Assembly: GCA_037157565.1 (NCBI GenBank)
Contig: JAZHRO010000013.1
Coordinates: 78,609,501-78,673,500 of the forward strand
Origin: Thalassia testudinum
Taxonomy: Eukaryota; Streptophyta; Magnoliopsida; Alismatales; Hydrocharitaceae
DNA length: 64,000 bases
Direction of reading: 5' to 3'
The position numbers and the translations under genes were made by a program. Positions 44,745-54,517 of this stretch are shown here, in pieces (position 1 is the first letter of the stretch; each line of letters begins with the position of its first letter). Under the pieces are notes generated by a model. It saw only the letters and a list, made by a program, of their open reading frames with translations, made no database searches and was not told the origin of the DNA.

Positions 44745-45927
44745 TGATGAGAACCTCATCATGAGCCATAACTAGCTCATTTTGACCTAATACAAAGGAT
44801 AAAAGCTCCTACATAACTCAAGGAAAGGCTTAACTCAGAGAATTCTGAGTTTAAGGAGAAAATAAGTCATAAGGGGTAAAAATGCAATTTTACCAGTATA
44901 ATCTGCATACAGGGTAATTCAGGGTCCAAACATAGGTCAAACAAACCAAATAAGAAGGAAAGTGGGATGATCTGACAAGGGCTACAGCAATTCCAAGGAA
45001 CTAAATGATAATCTGTAACCTTAAAACAAACCCACTTCAATTCACGAGGTTCGAGGCAAAGTAAAAATAGAATAAACCCTCTAAAATTCGTAGAAAAATA
45101 ATCTCTAGGGTTTAGAACCTTCAATTTGACCTTCAGAACCCATTTTGACCTACATTGAGAACCATGCCCAATTAATAACTTAATTTGGGTTTTTGCATAA
45201 ATTGATCGACCAAACAAGGTTTAATCTGGAAATAAAATTCACCATCGTAATCCTTAGGTCCCAATTAGTCATGTATAAAAACTTGAGCCTAAGAGGAAAC
45301 CTTCTTGACCAACTTTACACTTTGGTCCTCATTCATTTACTTTTTGGCCCTCAACTTTTGAACCCTCACATTTCTGACCCTAACTCTCCTTCGTTCTTTG
45401 CATCCAGGTCCCTCCTGCCAAAACCTGACCAGCACCATGCTCCGGCGACCTTGCGCGGAGCATGGCGCCGCGCAGGGTAAGGGGGAGGGTCTGGCGAGAC
45501 AACCGGGGATGCCCTACGTCGTCAGCCGTCGCAGGAACACCCCCTGGTCGCTGCAACCCACCATACCGGCCGTGCGAACGCACGGACGGTATGGGTCTCC
45601 ATCTCCGGCGTCCTCCGGCGAGGGAGACACGTCGTCTCCCTCCGCCTTCCTCTCTGATTCGGCCCCTATAAATACCCCCGTCGCTCCACCGTTCTTCCCA
45701 GCTCGGATCTGACGGAGAAAACCCCCAACTTTCCTCTCTTCTCACTCCGGCAGACGCCCACCAGCTCCGGCGGTTCTTCCTCCTCCTCCTCTTCGCTCTG
45801 TCGCAATACCAGCAGCAGAGACTTCCTCCCCTGCTCTTCCCGCGCCACGCCGCACCCAGCTGGCGCCTCTCCAGCCCTTTCCTCGCCGTCGCCCCTTCCC
45901 CTGGGCATCTTCTTCTCCGGCGACAGT
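44745..45927 (+). repeat. Partial LTR I with TATA box
   Basis: Starts with the inverted repeat TGATGAG-AAC-CTCATCA after a G-rich stretch. Has a TATA box CTATAAATACC (45667-45674) and a pyrimidine-rich sequence behind it, then stops where LTR D2 begins. The family is found only once. Calling it an LTR rests on the start, the promoter-like layout and the surroundings. ORFs on both strands at 45380-46049 are read as GC-rich LTR sequence. Confidence 0.5.
45667..45674 (+). promoter_or_regulatory. TATA box of LTR I
   Basis: CCCCTATAAATACCCCC, a strong plant-type TATA box about 920 bases into the LTR. Confidence 0.65.
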
Positions 45928-48433
45928 TGTTTGCACCTCAAAACACGCCTGTAATAACGCCTTCTTGTGCTATTTTCTAGCATTAACATTGCATAATAGG
46001 ATCCTGTAATCGCATTTGTAAAAACACTTGCATGCATGCATTTAATCAAGAGAGGAAGAGGAGTGAAACAATCGCCTGCATAGTTACATTTTTCTTCAAG
46101 TGCCTCCTTGCAAAATCACCCTCTTTTTATTTTTCCTCTTGATTTCTTCCTTTCTCCCCTTCCCGCGGCTGCACTCTTCCCGCAGCTGCATGCAGCAGCC
46201 ACGCAGCACTTCTTCCCGTCACTTCTCCCTGCCAACGCCGCTCCCTATAGTTGCAACTCGCACACCCTCTCCCTGCTGCAGCCGGAACGCCACTCTCCCC
46301 TCCTCTATAAGTAGCTGCAGCTTCATCCTCGCAAAGGCAGCTGCTGCAAAGACCCCGCAGCCACCACCTTCCTCTCCACCGTTCTCCCCTCCCATGCGCC
46401 GGCCCTCCGTCGAGGAGGCACCCGACGAGCAGGAGAACCCACTGTGGTGCACACCACCACAGTGGGAGCACCACCGCCCAGCTCTTCAACGAGCCGGTGG
46501 GCGTGGTGTTTTCTTTTCTCTTCGTTTTCTTCTCCACGCCATTGCTGCCGCTTCAAGCTCCGAAGCTTGAAGCAGCAGCAGCAGCAGCTAAACCGCGGCG
46601 ACAGCAGCAGCAGCACCCCCCGCCTCCTCCGCGACCTTCCCCGCAGGCGCGCAACCCTCCGCGCGCGCCTGCAGGCCCGTTCCCCGCCTCCGTCTCTGTT
46701 CTATCCGCCTCGCAGTTGCACCTGTAGCCGTCCACCGCACGCACTGCAGCGGCCGGCTACGGCCTCGCGCCGCCCCCTGCCCTCCTCCGCGACCCTCCGC
46801 GACCACCTGCAGACCTCCTCCACGCTCGCTCCTCCACGCCTTCGCCCGCCCGTCGCCTTCGCGCAGGCCTGCAGAACCCTACGCGAAGGCACACCCGCAC
46901 CCGCCGTCTTCAGACGTCTGCCTCCGCCTTCAGACGACGCGGCGTCAGACGTCCGCCGCCGCGAGCAGACGTCTTAACTCGCTGCCATCGTCAGCGCTCT
47001 CGATCTCTCCAGCCCGCTCTCTCTCTCTCTGCTGATCTCTCTCTCCCGCTCTCTCTCTCTCACGTATTCTCTCTCTCTCCCGCTCTCTCTCTCTCTCTCT
47101 GTTTTTTTACTCACAGCAACACACACACACATTCACCGACGCACACACACCTATACCAACACATACACGCACACTCACACACTTATAGTAACATATATAT
47201 ACCTATATACATCTATATATAATATATACATACATATATATATATATACTTATATACATAGTAATATCTATAGTTATGTATACATACATATATATATAAT
47301 ATATATACATATATATATAATATATATATATATCTACTTATATATATCTATATACTTATACATATACTTATATATATATATATATATATATACTTATATA
47401 CATAGTATATCTATATATTTATGTATACACACATATATATATAATATATCTATATATATATATATATACACGTATATATATATCTATATACTTATACATA
47501 TACTTATATATATATACATATATACTTATATACATATATATATATACATATCTATATACTTATATATATACACACATATATATATATATATATCTAGATA
47601 CATATATACTTATATACATATATATATATACATATATACATAGCTATATACATATATACATACATATATATATATACATATACACCTATATATATATATA
47701 TAATACATATATATCTATATATATCTATACATATATACTTATACATTTATATACATATAGATATATTTACTCATATACATACATATGTACATATATTTTC
47801 ACGTTATTTACTATACGCTGTATCACGGGAATATCTGCATCAGTTGCTGATATTCCCTAATACATGCGTACAAAAAAAGCGTGGTCCCATACATCATCCA
47901 TCCTCCATCCACACTCCACGCAGCACCTAGTCGTGTTGGTTGCGTCTCTCTAGACGTCGACTGACTCGATATAGTGCTACATTCCATCGCTACCTCCACC
48001 CCCACCCCTTTTTATATATACTACATATATATATATATACATACTATATTTACTTTCTGTCTATTTGCTTTTCTGTTAGTAAAAAGATAAAAAAAATACA
48101 TAAAAAATAAAAGATAATCTTTGACTTGCAGGTACCTCGTCTTGCGAGTAGCAAGACTTGTTTTGGGACTCTGTTTGGCTAAAAGCCAAGGAGACAATTT
48201 TGAGGGTGTGCCTCAAGAACAAGGATTACCATAAAAAACCTAAATAAGAAAAACACCAAAAACACAATAAACGAACGGAAGAGACGCGTTTTAAGGAAAA
48301 CGTAGAAACTCGACTTTAACCCCACTTCCCTGAGTTCGACCCTGGGCCTAAAAGTGACAAGATAAAATCAATTAGGCCAGGTTAAAAATTTTGTAAAGAG
48401 ATGGTTAGGTCTGAATTAGGTCAACCACTCAGG
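45928..48433 (+). repeat. LTR of family D, copy D2 (plus)
   Basis: Starts TGTTTGCACCTC, ends near AACCACTCA. TATA box 46306-46311. Downstream: a GC-rich stretch with AGACGTCT (46912, 46967) and AGACGTCC (46947), (CT)n 46980-47100, (CA)n 47110-47180, TA-rich 47195-47790. Inverted relative to D1; the two copies flank 43517-45927. No target duplication is seen, so it may be a rearranged copy. Confidence 0.8.
47110..47800. repeat. CA/TA microsatellite block in LTR D2
   Basis: (CA)n followed by several hundred bases of alternating TATATA with TACATA and TATCTA variants. Confidence 0.9.
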
Positions 48434-48512
48434 TCCAAATAATCGAACCTAATTCTTTTATAAATAGCATATAGTTTTTGCTAGGAACTAGCAAAAGATA
48501 GGCATGGGGGTA
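48434..48512 (+). other. Stub of an element tail: stem-loop and purine tract
   Basis: Only the last 79 bases of an internal region remain: GCATATAGTTT, stem-loop TTTGCTAG-GAA-CTAGCAAA (within 48476-48496) and purine tract AGGCATGGGGGTA (48500-48512) before LTR B5. Closely similar to 52940-52996, where it precedes an A LTR. Confidence 0.8.
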
Positions 48513-50252
48513 TGATGTAAACACATTTACACTACTTAAAATGTCTATTTATTCATGTTCTTAAGCATAGGATTGCATTTCATGACATAAATATTGCATA
48601 ACATGCATCATCTCGCATTTAGAGTAGTTTGAATAAAATGGAGGTTAATTGTCTCGTTTTATGTGCTTGGACAGGGAAAACATTTTATCGGGGCCTCGGA
48701 TCAAAGATCCAACCGTATGGATGTGATCAGGGCGACGATTGGAGTTCAACGACTCCAAGATCGCCCTAATCAGGCATCTGTAGCATCAGATAGAGACTGG
48801 GGAACCCTAGAAGATCAAGGGCCAGGATGGTGTAAATTCGCATTTCAGATGACAAATCCGACCGCACGGATGAATTCGGATAGACGATCGCAGCCCAAAG
48901 ACACAAAAATCGAGTCAATCCGACATCCGTGGCACCATCTACAACTTCCAGAAGATGGACGGCCAAGATGGTGCCATGTGGCTCCATCTCAGTCGCCCAA
49001 ACGGCCGCTGGCATTTTGTGAAGGCCCCCGCCCGATCGCTCTCCGCCGTCAGATGGAGATCCAACGGCTGTGGCCGCCCGGCGCTTAAAACGTGCGCTCG
49101 ACCATCCGTGCCCCGCAGCGCAGCGGTCGAGCGCGCTTATGCGAGCGTGGGGCGCGGGTTCGAGCCGCGGTGAGGGGATTGGAGGTGCGGGTAATTGAGG
49201 CGCGTGGAGCGTCGTATGGAGATCGTGCAGTCGCGGGCGCCCGATAGTGTCGACGCGCGATCGCACGCGCAGGCGGGCGCAATGCAGCGGGTGAAGGTGC
49301 GATTTTAAGCCGTCCGATCTCGCGATCGGACGGCTGAAAAGCGCTGGATGTGCGCGAGCGTTGAGGAGTGGCAGCCGAGGAGGCGCGCGTGGGCGCGGCG
49401 GCGACGGCCACGTCGAGGCTTTAGTGACGGATTTATCCGTCATTAAAGACCCCTCATTTACTATTTTGAACTTGTAATGTCCATTTTGCCCTCACTCCTT
49501 GTAACTATAAAAAGAGACCCCCTCCATACGAAATTTTCATCCCTTCTTTCTCTTCTCTACCCCTCCAAAGCTCAAGAGAAGCTTGTCCCACACCCGGGAT
49601 GCTTCTCGCGAGATAAAGTCCAATTTTCATTCCCCTTCGGAAGTGGATCCCGCGACGACGACGGCGTGCTGCTTCGTTCCTATTCTTCTGATTCGTCCTC
49701 CTTCATCCTGCTTCGTTCTCCTTCGTCCAGGCGTCGTCCCGTCCGGCTCGTCCTCCAAGCAACCGTCGAGGAGGATTTCTCTCTCCCTATTCTTTTTACC
49801 GCTTTCTAGTATAGATTTACTGCTTTCTAGATTAATCTACTCGTCCTCCAAGCGACCGTCGAGGAGGACATTTCTCCCTCCATTCTTTTAATGCTTTCTA
49901 GAGTAAATTTATCGCTTTCTAGAGTAATTATTTTATGCTTTCCAGTTGTAATGAACAATCTCTTCAATGCAAAAATTCCTTATTAGTTCTACATCTCATT
50001 TTGATTTCTCTGTGTAATATTGTCTTTCTCTCTTACTCTCTCTCTCTCTTCTATTTATTGTAAATAATTAGATAGTACTAAATTGAATTATTCTGTAACA
50101 AATAAAAAGAAACGCGTAGTTTTTAAATCAAACGTCCGCCTCCCTGTGTTCGACCTGGAATTTTAATTTCGGTATAAATTTTATTTGTTGAACACGAATT
50201 CTTCGCTTTCGAACTACAACGACAGGTTTTCCAAAACCGAACACGTTAGCAT
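48513..50252 (+). repeat. LTR of family B, copy B5
   Basis: Starts TGATGTAAACACATTTA after a purine tract. Hairpins at 49310-49337 (GCCGTCCGATC paired with GATCGGACGGC) and 49419-49448. TATA box 49506-49512. tRNA-like B box 49157-49166. The final bases of the family (ending CTTCGACA) and the PBS are missing; near 50252 it passes directly into an ORF. Confidence 0.85.
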
Positions 50253-51405
50253 AGGTTCGTACACGTTCAACATGAACCCACCCAAACCTAAATCGAACCA
50301 GTCGGTTCAGGTGAACCAGATCCAGGATAGGATGTTGGCTAATTTGAGGAACACTATACAATCTTTAGAAGCTCAGCTAACACTATGCACTGAAGCACTA
50401 GAGCCTATGATCAAAATGATTGGTGAACTTAATAGTTCTCTATTGGATTTGCTCCAAAGTGTTAGGGATAGGGACTTGGGTGAGTTTCTTCTTGGGAAAT
50501 TGTCGAGGTTGAGGATGAAATTTGTGGTTGCACTAGTGAAATCTTGGGATGATTCTCAAGATGAACCCCCTTCAGGAGAGCCAACGTCTAAACCCGCTCA
50601 AGTGCCTGTCGGGGGGGATACATTTTCTGAGACTAGGGATGATCAGGATGGGCTAGAGCAACCATATCAGGATGAACCGATTGATTCACCCAAGATCCTC
50701 AAGGTAGGGAGCGAGGAAAAATATGTCTCCACGGACCATGAAATGACATATGATTTTGAGAAATATATAAATGAGGATCATGGATTCTTTGACTCTAAGG
50801 GTGAAGAATCTTTTGGTGAAGTCTCACTTGAGCTTAAGGAAGAGGATTTTAGTAAGACAAATGGGCTTGAGGAATCTGACAAACCAGTTTGTAGCCTAAT
50901 TATTGAATATTTGAATTTGGTTGGGGTTAACTTGGAGGATCCAAATCTTGATGATTCAATCAATGACCCCAGTCCTCATCTGCACCCCGAAGAGCTGACT
51001 TCTGAGATCTTTGTGCCCAAGTCAATCTTGATTCAGCCACGATTTCTAGACTTGGGAGAATCATATGGGGTGAATAATATGCTAGAGGTCCCGAAGCCTA
51101 AGCCCTTGATGTTGGAGGATAGAACTGTTGAAATAAAGATTTGGGAGGTTAATTCTGAGGGAAGTTTGATTTTGGATCTAAGGGTACCTATTGACTTAAA
51201 ACCACCTACTTTCTACCAGGACCCTTACAATATCTTTCACGTGAAACCTAAGCTCGAAATAACTGATTATTTTTCTGAGCTAGATGTTAAGTGGATAATC
51301 TCACCTATTGAACCATCTTTACTCATTGTCCGACACTTTGGTCTTGGGTTGCACACCACTAAACCGCAGGCTTGGCTCTGCAAACACAACTTGAGTTCTG
51401 GGTGA
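50185..51405 (+). CDS. Intact coiled-coil/acidic ORF, fused to the LTR end
   Basis: Unrecognised protein and the longest uninterrupted ORF of the window, 406 codons from Met 50185. The first 29 residues are translated LTR B5 sequence; the element's own frame resumes near Met 50272 (MNPPKPKSNQSVQVNQIQD), so 50272 is the more natural start (377 codons). Residues about 45-110 show coiled-coil spacing (MLANLRNTIQSLEAQ, LNSSLLDLLQSVRDRDLG). The remainder is acidic with few positive residues and ends PQAWLCKHNLSSG. It lacks the Tyr/Pro-rich head of the A1 copy but has none of that copy's stops, and the shared 300 residues are highly similar. Role unknown; it stands where gag stands in A3. Confidence 0.5.
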   Translation: MLNTNSSLSNYNDRFSKTEHVSIGSYTFNMNPPKPKSNQSVQVNQIQDRMLANLRNTIQSLEAQLTLCTEALEPMIKMIGELNSSLLDLLQSVRDRDLGEFLLGKLSRLRMKFVVALVKSWDDSQDEPPSGEPTSKPAQVPVGGDTFSETRDDQDGLEQPYQDEPIDSPKILKVGSEEKYVSTDHEMTYDFEKYINEDHGFFDSKGEESFGEVSLELKEEDFSKTNGLEESDKPVCSLIIEYLNLVGVNLEDPNLDDSINDPSPHLHPEELTSEIFVPKSILIQPRFLDLGESYGVNNMLEVPKPKPLMLEDRTVEIKIWEVNSEGSLILDLRVPIDLKPPTFYQDPYNIFHVKPKLEITDYFSELDVKWIISPIEPSLLIVRHFGLGLHTTKPQAWLCKHNLSSG

Positions 51406-52996
51406 TTTTCATCCAGAACCTGAGAACCACTCGACCCTGTGGCATGGGTCTGCACCATAATCTGGTCCACGTCTGTAGACATATTCTATTGGCGGGCTTC
51501 AAGATCAATATTTTTATTTTGATTCTAACCGGCACTTGTGAATTCTCAATTTCTTCTTTGTATGTATGTTATGCCTGGCTGAAGGCATTAAACTTAGCAC
51601 ATGTGTACATACTCTTCTCTCTACGGAGCTGACCGGATTTTCATGACACTCAGGTGATGTTCTGTTTACTCTACCCTTTTCATGTCTTTAATTTTACAAT
51701 GAGAACATTGCATCATTTAGGCATGGGGGGTGGATAATCAATTCATGAAATCATTATGTTAATGCCGCAGAATTTCTTTTAGTTTCTTATAAAATTAAAA
51801 AAATTTGAAAATTTGAAAAAAGATAAAAAAAACAGATTAGGAAAAGAGAATTTAGGCATTTGGAAGTTATTAACCTTATGAAATGATACGAGAGGACCTA
51901 AACACATAGACTCTTCAGGTCTTCGGGCTTAATTAGCCCGGGTGTCCACTCGAATGTGGATTTAGTCTCGAGTCCTCGCCAATTAAAATTAGTTTAATTT
52001 GGTAAATAAAATTAGGATGATAAGTATGCGACTTATCAACCCATCCTCTGATTTGAGGGGACTTTAAGCCTAAGCATCTGCACACATTTTTTTTGCACTA
52101 ACTCACTTTTCGACGATTTTTACAGAAATTGGGTAGCTAAAGGACCGACTTGGGTGGTATGGCTGACAAGTTGTCGGTGGTAACAGCTCATCGGTTGGTT
52201 GTCCAGAGCTCAGCCACAAGACCATTTTCATTGTACTGCTTTTAGGTAAATCTTAGATCAGCGAAGCCACCTACTTAAAAAGAGAAAAGAAAAGAAACAC
52301 TCAAAAAAAAAAGGAAAAAGAAAAAGGAGAAAATAAGAAAAAATAAATAAAACCACACTTCACCGCATGAGTATGGCTGACAAGTTGTTGGTGGTAAAAA
52401 CTCATTGGCTGGTTGTCCAGAACCCAGCTCACAAAAAAAAATGCACAATAATTCCCAAAACACTTAGGGAAGAAGCGGGGAAGTAGAATAAACCGGGGAG
52501 ATATTCACTGGGTTCGCCCTTGTGTTGACTCCATAAATAAAAGAAGTAGGGAGAAAGCTACCGATCGTAAAGATAAACCTTTAGGCAAGGTCACCTAGGG
52601 TTGTAGAAACCCGAAGTCCATCTTAACAGCTGTTTTGTGAGTCTATCACATTTTCACAAAGATGCTTAGTACTTAGAGTTCTTTTCGAGTCTTAGGTGGG
52701 TCGGGTAGCCGTAAAAAGTTATCCCGGAACTCTCAAACTCCAAAAGTACAAAAAAATTAGAAAAGAAGAAAAATAAAAAAATATATCTTCCCTTCTAAAA
52801 TAAGGCGAGAACTTGGGCGGTCTGTATTCTGGTAGACACCTGGGTACTGTTGAGTTTTCGTAGTTTAGGACCTTAGTTTAAATTTTCTATTGTTAATAAA
52901 CGACTTAGGTCTAAGTGATCTAATCCTAATTCTACTTTTATACAAAGCATATAGTTTAATTTTGCTAGGGACTAGCAAAAGATAGGCATGAGGGTA
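51406..52996 (+). other. Tail of the composite element
   Basis: No gene. ATGAGAACATTGCA then TTAGGCATGGGGGG (51700-51733), AT-rich stretch (51780-51850), duplicated motif (52171-52230 and 52371-52432), A-rich blocks (52270-52350, 52755-52790), stem-loop 52960-52980 and purine tract 52984-52996 next to LTR A4. Confidence 0.75.
52960..52980 (+). other. Conserved stem-loop before the 3' purine tract (A4)
   Basis: TTTGCTAG-GGA-CTAGCAAA with one extra flanking pair, three bases before the purine tract AGGCATGAGGGTA. Confidence 0.85.
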
Positions 52997-54517
52997 TGAT
53001 GCAAACACATTTATTGAGGGTAAAATGCCTTTTCATGCATGTTCCTAGGCTTAGATTTGCATTTCATGTTATAAATATTGTATAGCATGCATCATTCTAT
53101 ATTTAGATTAGTTGTATATAATCTAGATTAATTGGGTCCTTTCGTGGTTAGAAGAGAAGGATATTTATTTTGGAGCCTCAGATTGACGATCCGGCTGTAT
53201 AGATCTGATCAAGACGACGATTGGAGTCCAATGCCTTTGAAATCGCCTCGATCGGAGTCCCGTAGCACCATATGCAGTCCAAGGAAGATCAACAGCCAAG
53301 GGATTAGGAGACATAATTTGGAGCTTCAAATGATAAATCTGACCATGAGGATGGATTCGGGTCGACGATCGCAGCCTAACGGCGCGAAAATCGACTCAAT
53401 TTGACCTTTGTAGTAGCCCCTACAACAAGAAGATGGACGGCCTAGACTGTGCCACGTGGCGTAGCCCAGGCCGCCAGCACATGCATACAACACCGCACTC
53501 ACACAGCAGCATGGGTGCGTGCACGAGCGTGTAGGCGCACATGCACGCAGCTCCACCACGTTGGCACGCATGCGTGCGGCAAGGCAGGAGCAACACTAGC
53601 GTAGTGTGAGGTGGACTACACCGACGCATGAGCTGGACTTACAGCGACGCTTATAGCCATCGGTAATTCATCGCATGCCAGCAAAGCCAGCTATGGGCGT
53701 CAGCGGGCATGAGCTACCTACAGCGACATTTCCAGCGACGGCCTAGATGTCACTAATGGTCCCATACCGATTTTTGCTTCTTCTCCACCACTATAAAAGG
53801 ACCTACACCCCCTCCTTTCCAAGCCATCTCTACCTACTCTACTCTCACCTACTCCCAAGCTCTAGCAAGCCTACCAATGCTCCATTAGAGATTATTCTCA
53901 AGCTCCCAAGGTGCCTATTAGTGTAGCGAGCCTCTGCCCCACCAAATACTCCTCCAACTTCCCATCTCCCTTCATAGGTCACCTTGGAGCCATCCTCCCA
54001 CCTCCATTCTAGTAGCAAATCAACTCTGTCTTCTCACCTCCATTCTGAAGCTACGCCGAAGCTTTCCTCAACCCGACGTCCTCCAACATCACACCTCCAT
54101 CATCCCACTCCTCACCTCCTTTGTCCGAGCTTCCGCCAGGTGCCATCGTCTCGCCGAACAACTGATTCGGGAGATTTCCTCTCACCTCCCTCTCTTTTTA
54201 TGCTTTTGTAGTTCATTGTAATTGACATTGAATTGATATATATATATATATATATATCATATTTGTTCCACATCTCTATCTTGTGAATCATTTACTTGTC
54301 TTTTATTTCAAAAGCACAAAAAAATAACAAAACCCTAAAATACCAAAAAGAAACGAATCGAAGCGCGATTTTCAACTAAAGTAAACGTCTCTTCCCTGTG
54401 TTCAACCTGGGACTCCCTTGGAGTTTCGTTATAAATTTTATCTGATCGATGTGTTTTGCAACTACAACGATGGGTTACTTGTTGCCTCGATTTGTAACAC
54501 ACGAAACACGCATGACC
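52997..54517 (+). repeat. LTR of family A, copy A4 (plus)
   Basis: Starts TGATGCAAACACA after a purine tract, ends CATGACCA at 54517. TATA box 53792-53798. No PBS follows; instead the tail of A3 begins in the opposite orientation at 54518. Confidence 0.88.
53984..54211 (+). CDS. Small LTR-embedded ORF, 75 codons, hypothetical
   Basis: Same position and length as 4205-4432 in LTR A1, starting about 190 bases after the TATA box. Ser/His/Pro-rich and ending with a short hydrophobic segment (SLFMLL). Substitutions between the copies are mostly non-synonymous by eye. It may be only a conserved transcript leader. Confidence 0.25.
   Translation: MEPSSHLHSSSKSTLSSHLHSEATPKLSSTRRPPTSHLHHPTPHLLCPSFRQVPSSRRTTDSGDFLSPPSLFMLL

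Larger units (their letters stand above)
48513..54517 (+). mobile_element. Composite element: B-type LTR, ORF, tail, A-type LTR
   Basis: Plus strand: LTR B5, the intact ORF 50272-51405, internal purine tract (51719-51733), tail with duplicated motif, stem-loop (52960-52980), purine tract (52984-52996), LTR A4. The two LTRs belong to different families and there is no PBS or leader, so this is not an ordinary insertion; a deletion or recombination near 50252 is inferred. The interior is the inverted equivalent of element A1. Confidence 0.65.

Noticed and set aside
45380..46049. ORFs over 100 codons on both strands
   Set aside because: GC-rich LTR I and the D2 boundary; no coding signature.
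47195..47790. Centromeric or telomeric satellite
   Set aside because: Simple TA-rich microsatellite inside an LTR; no higher-order unit and no telomere repeat.
48766..49443. 225-codon minus-strand ORF
   Set aside because: Antisense to the U3 part of LTR B5; not open in B1-B4.
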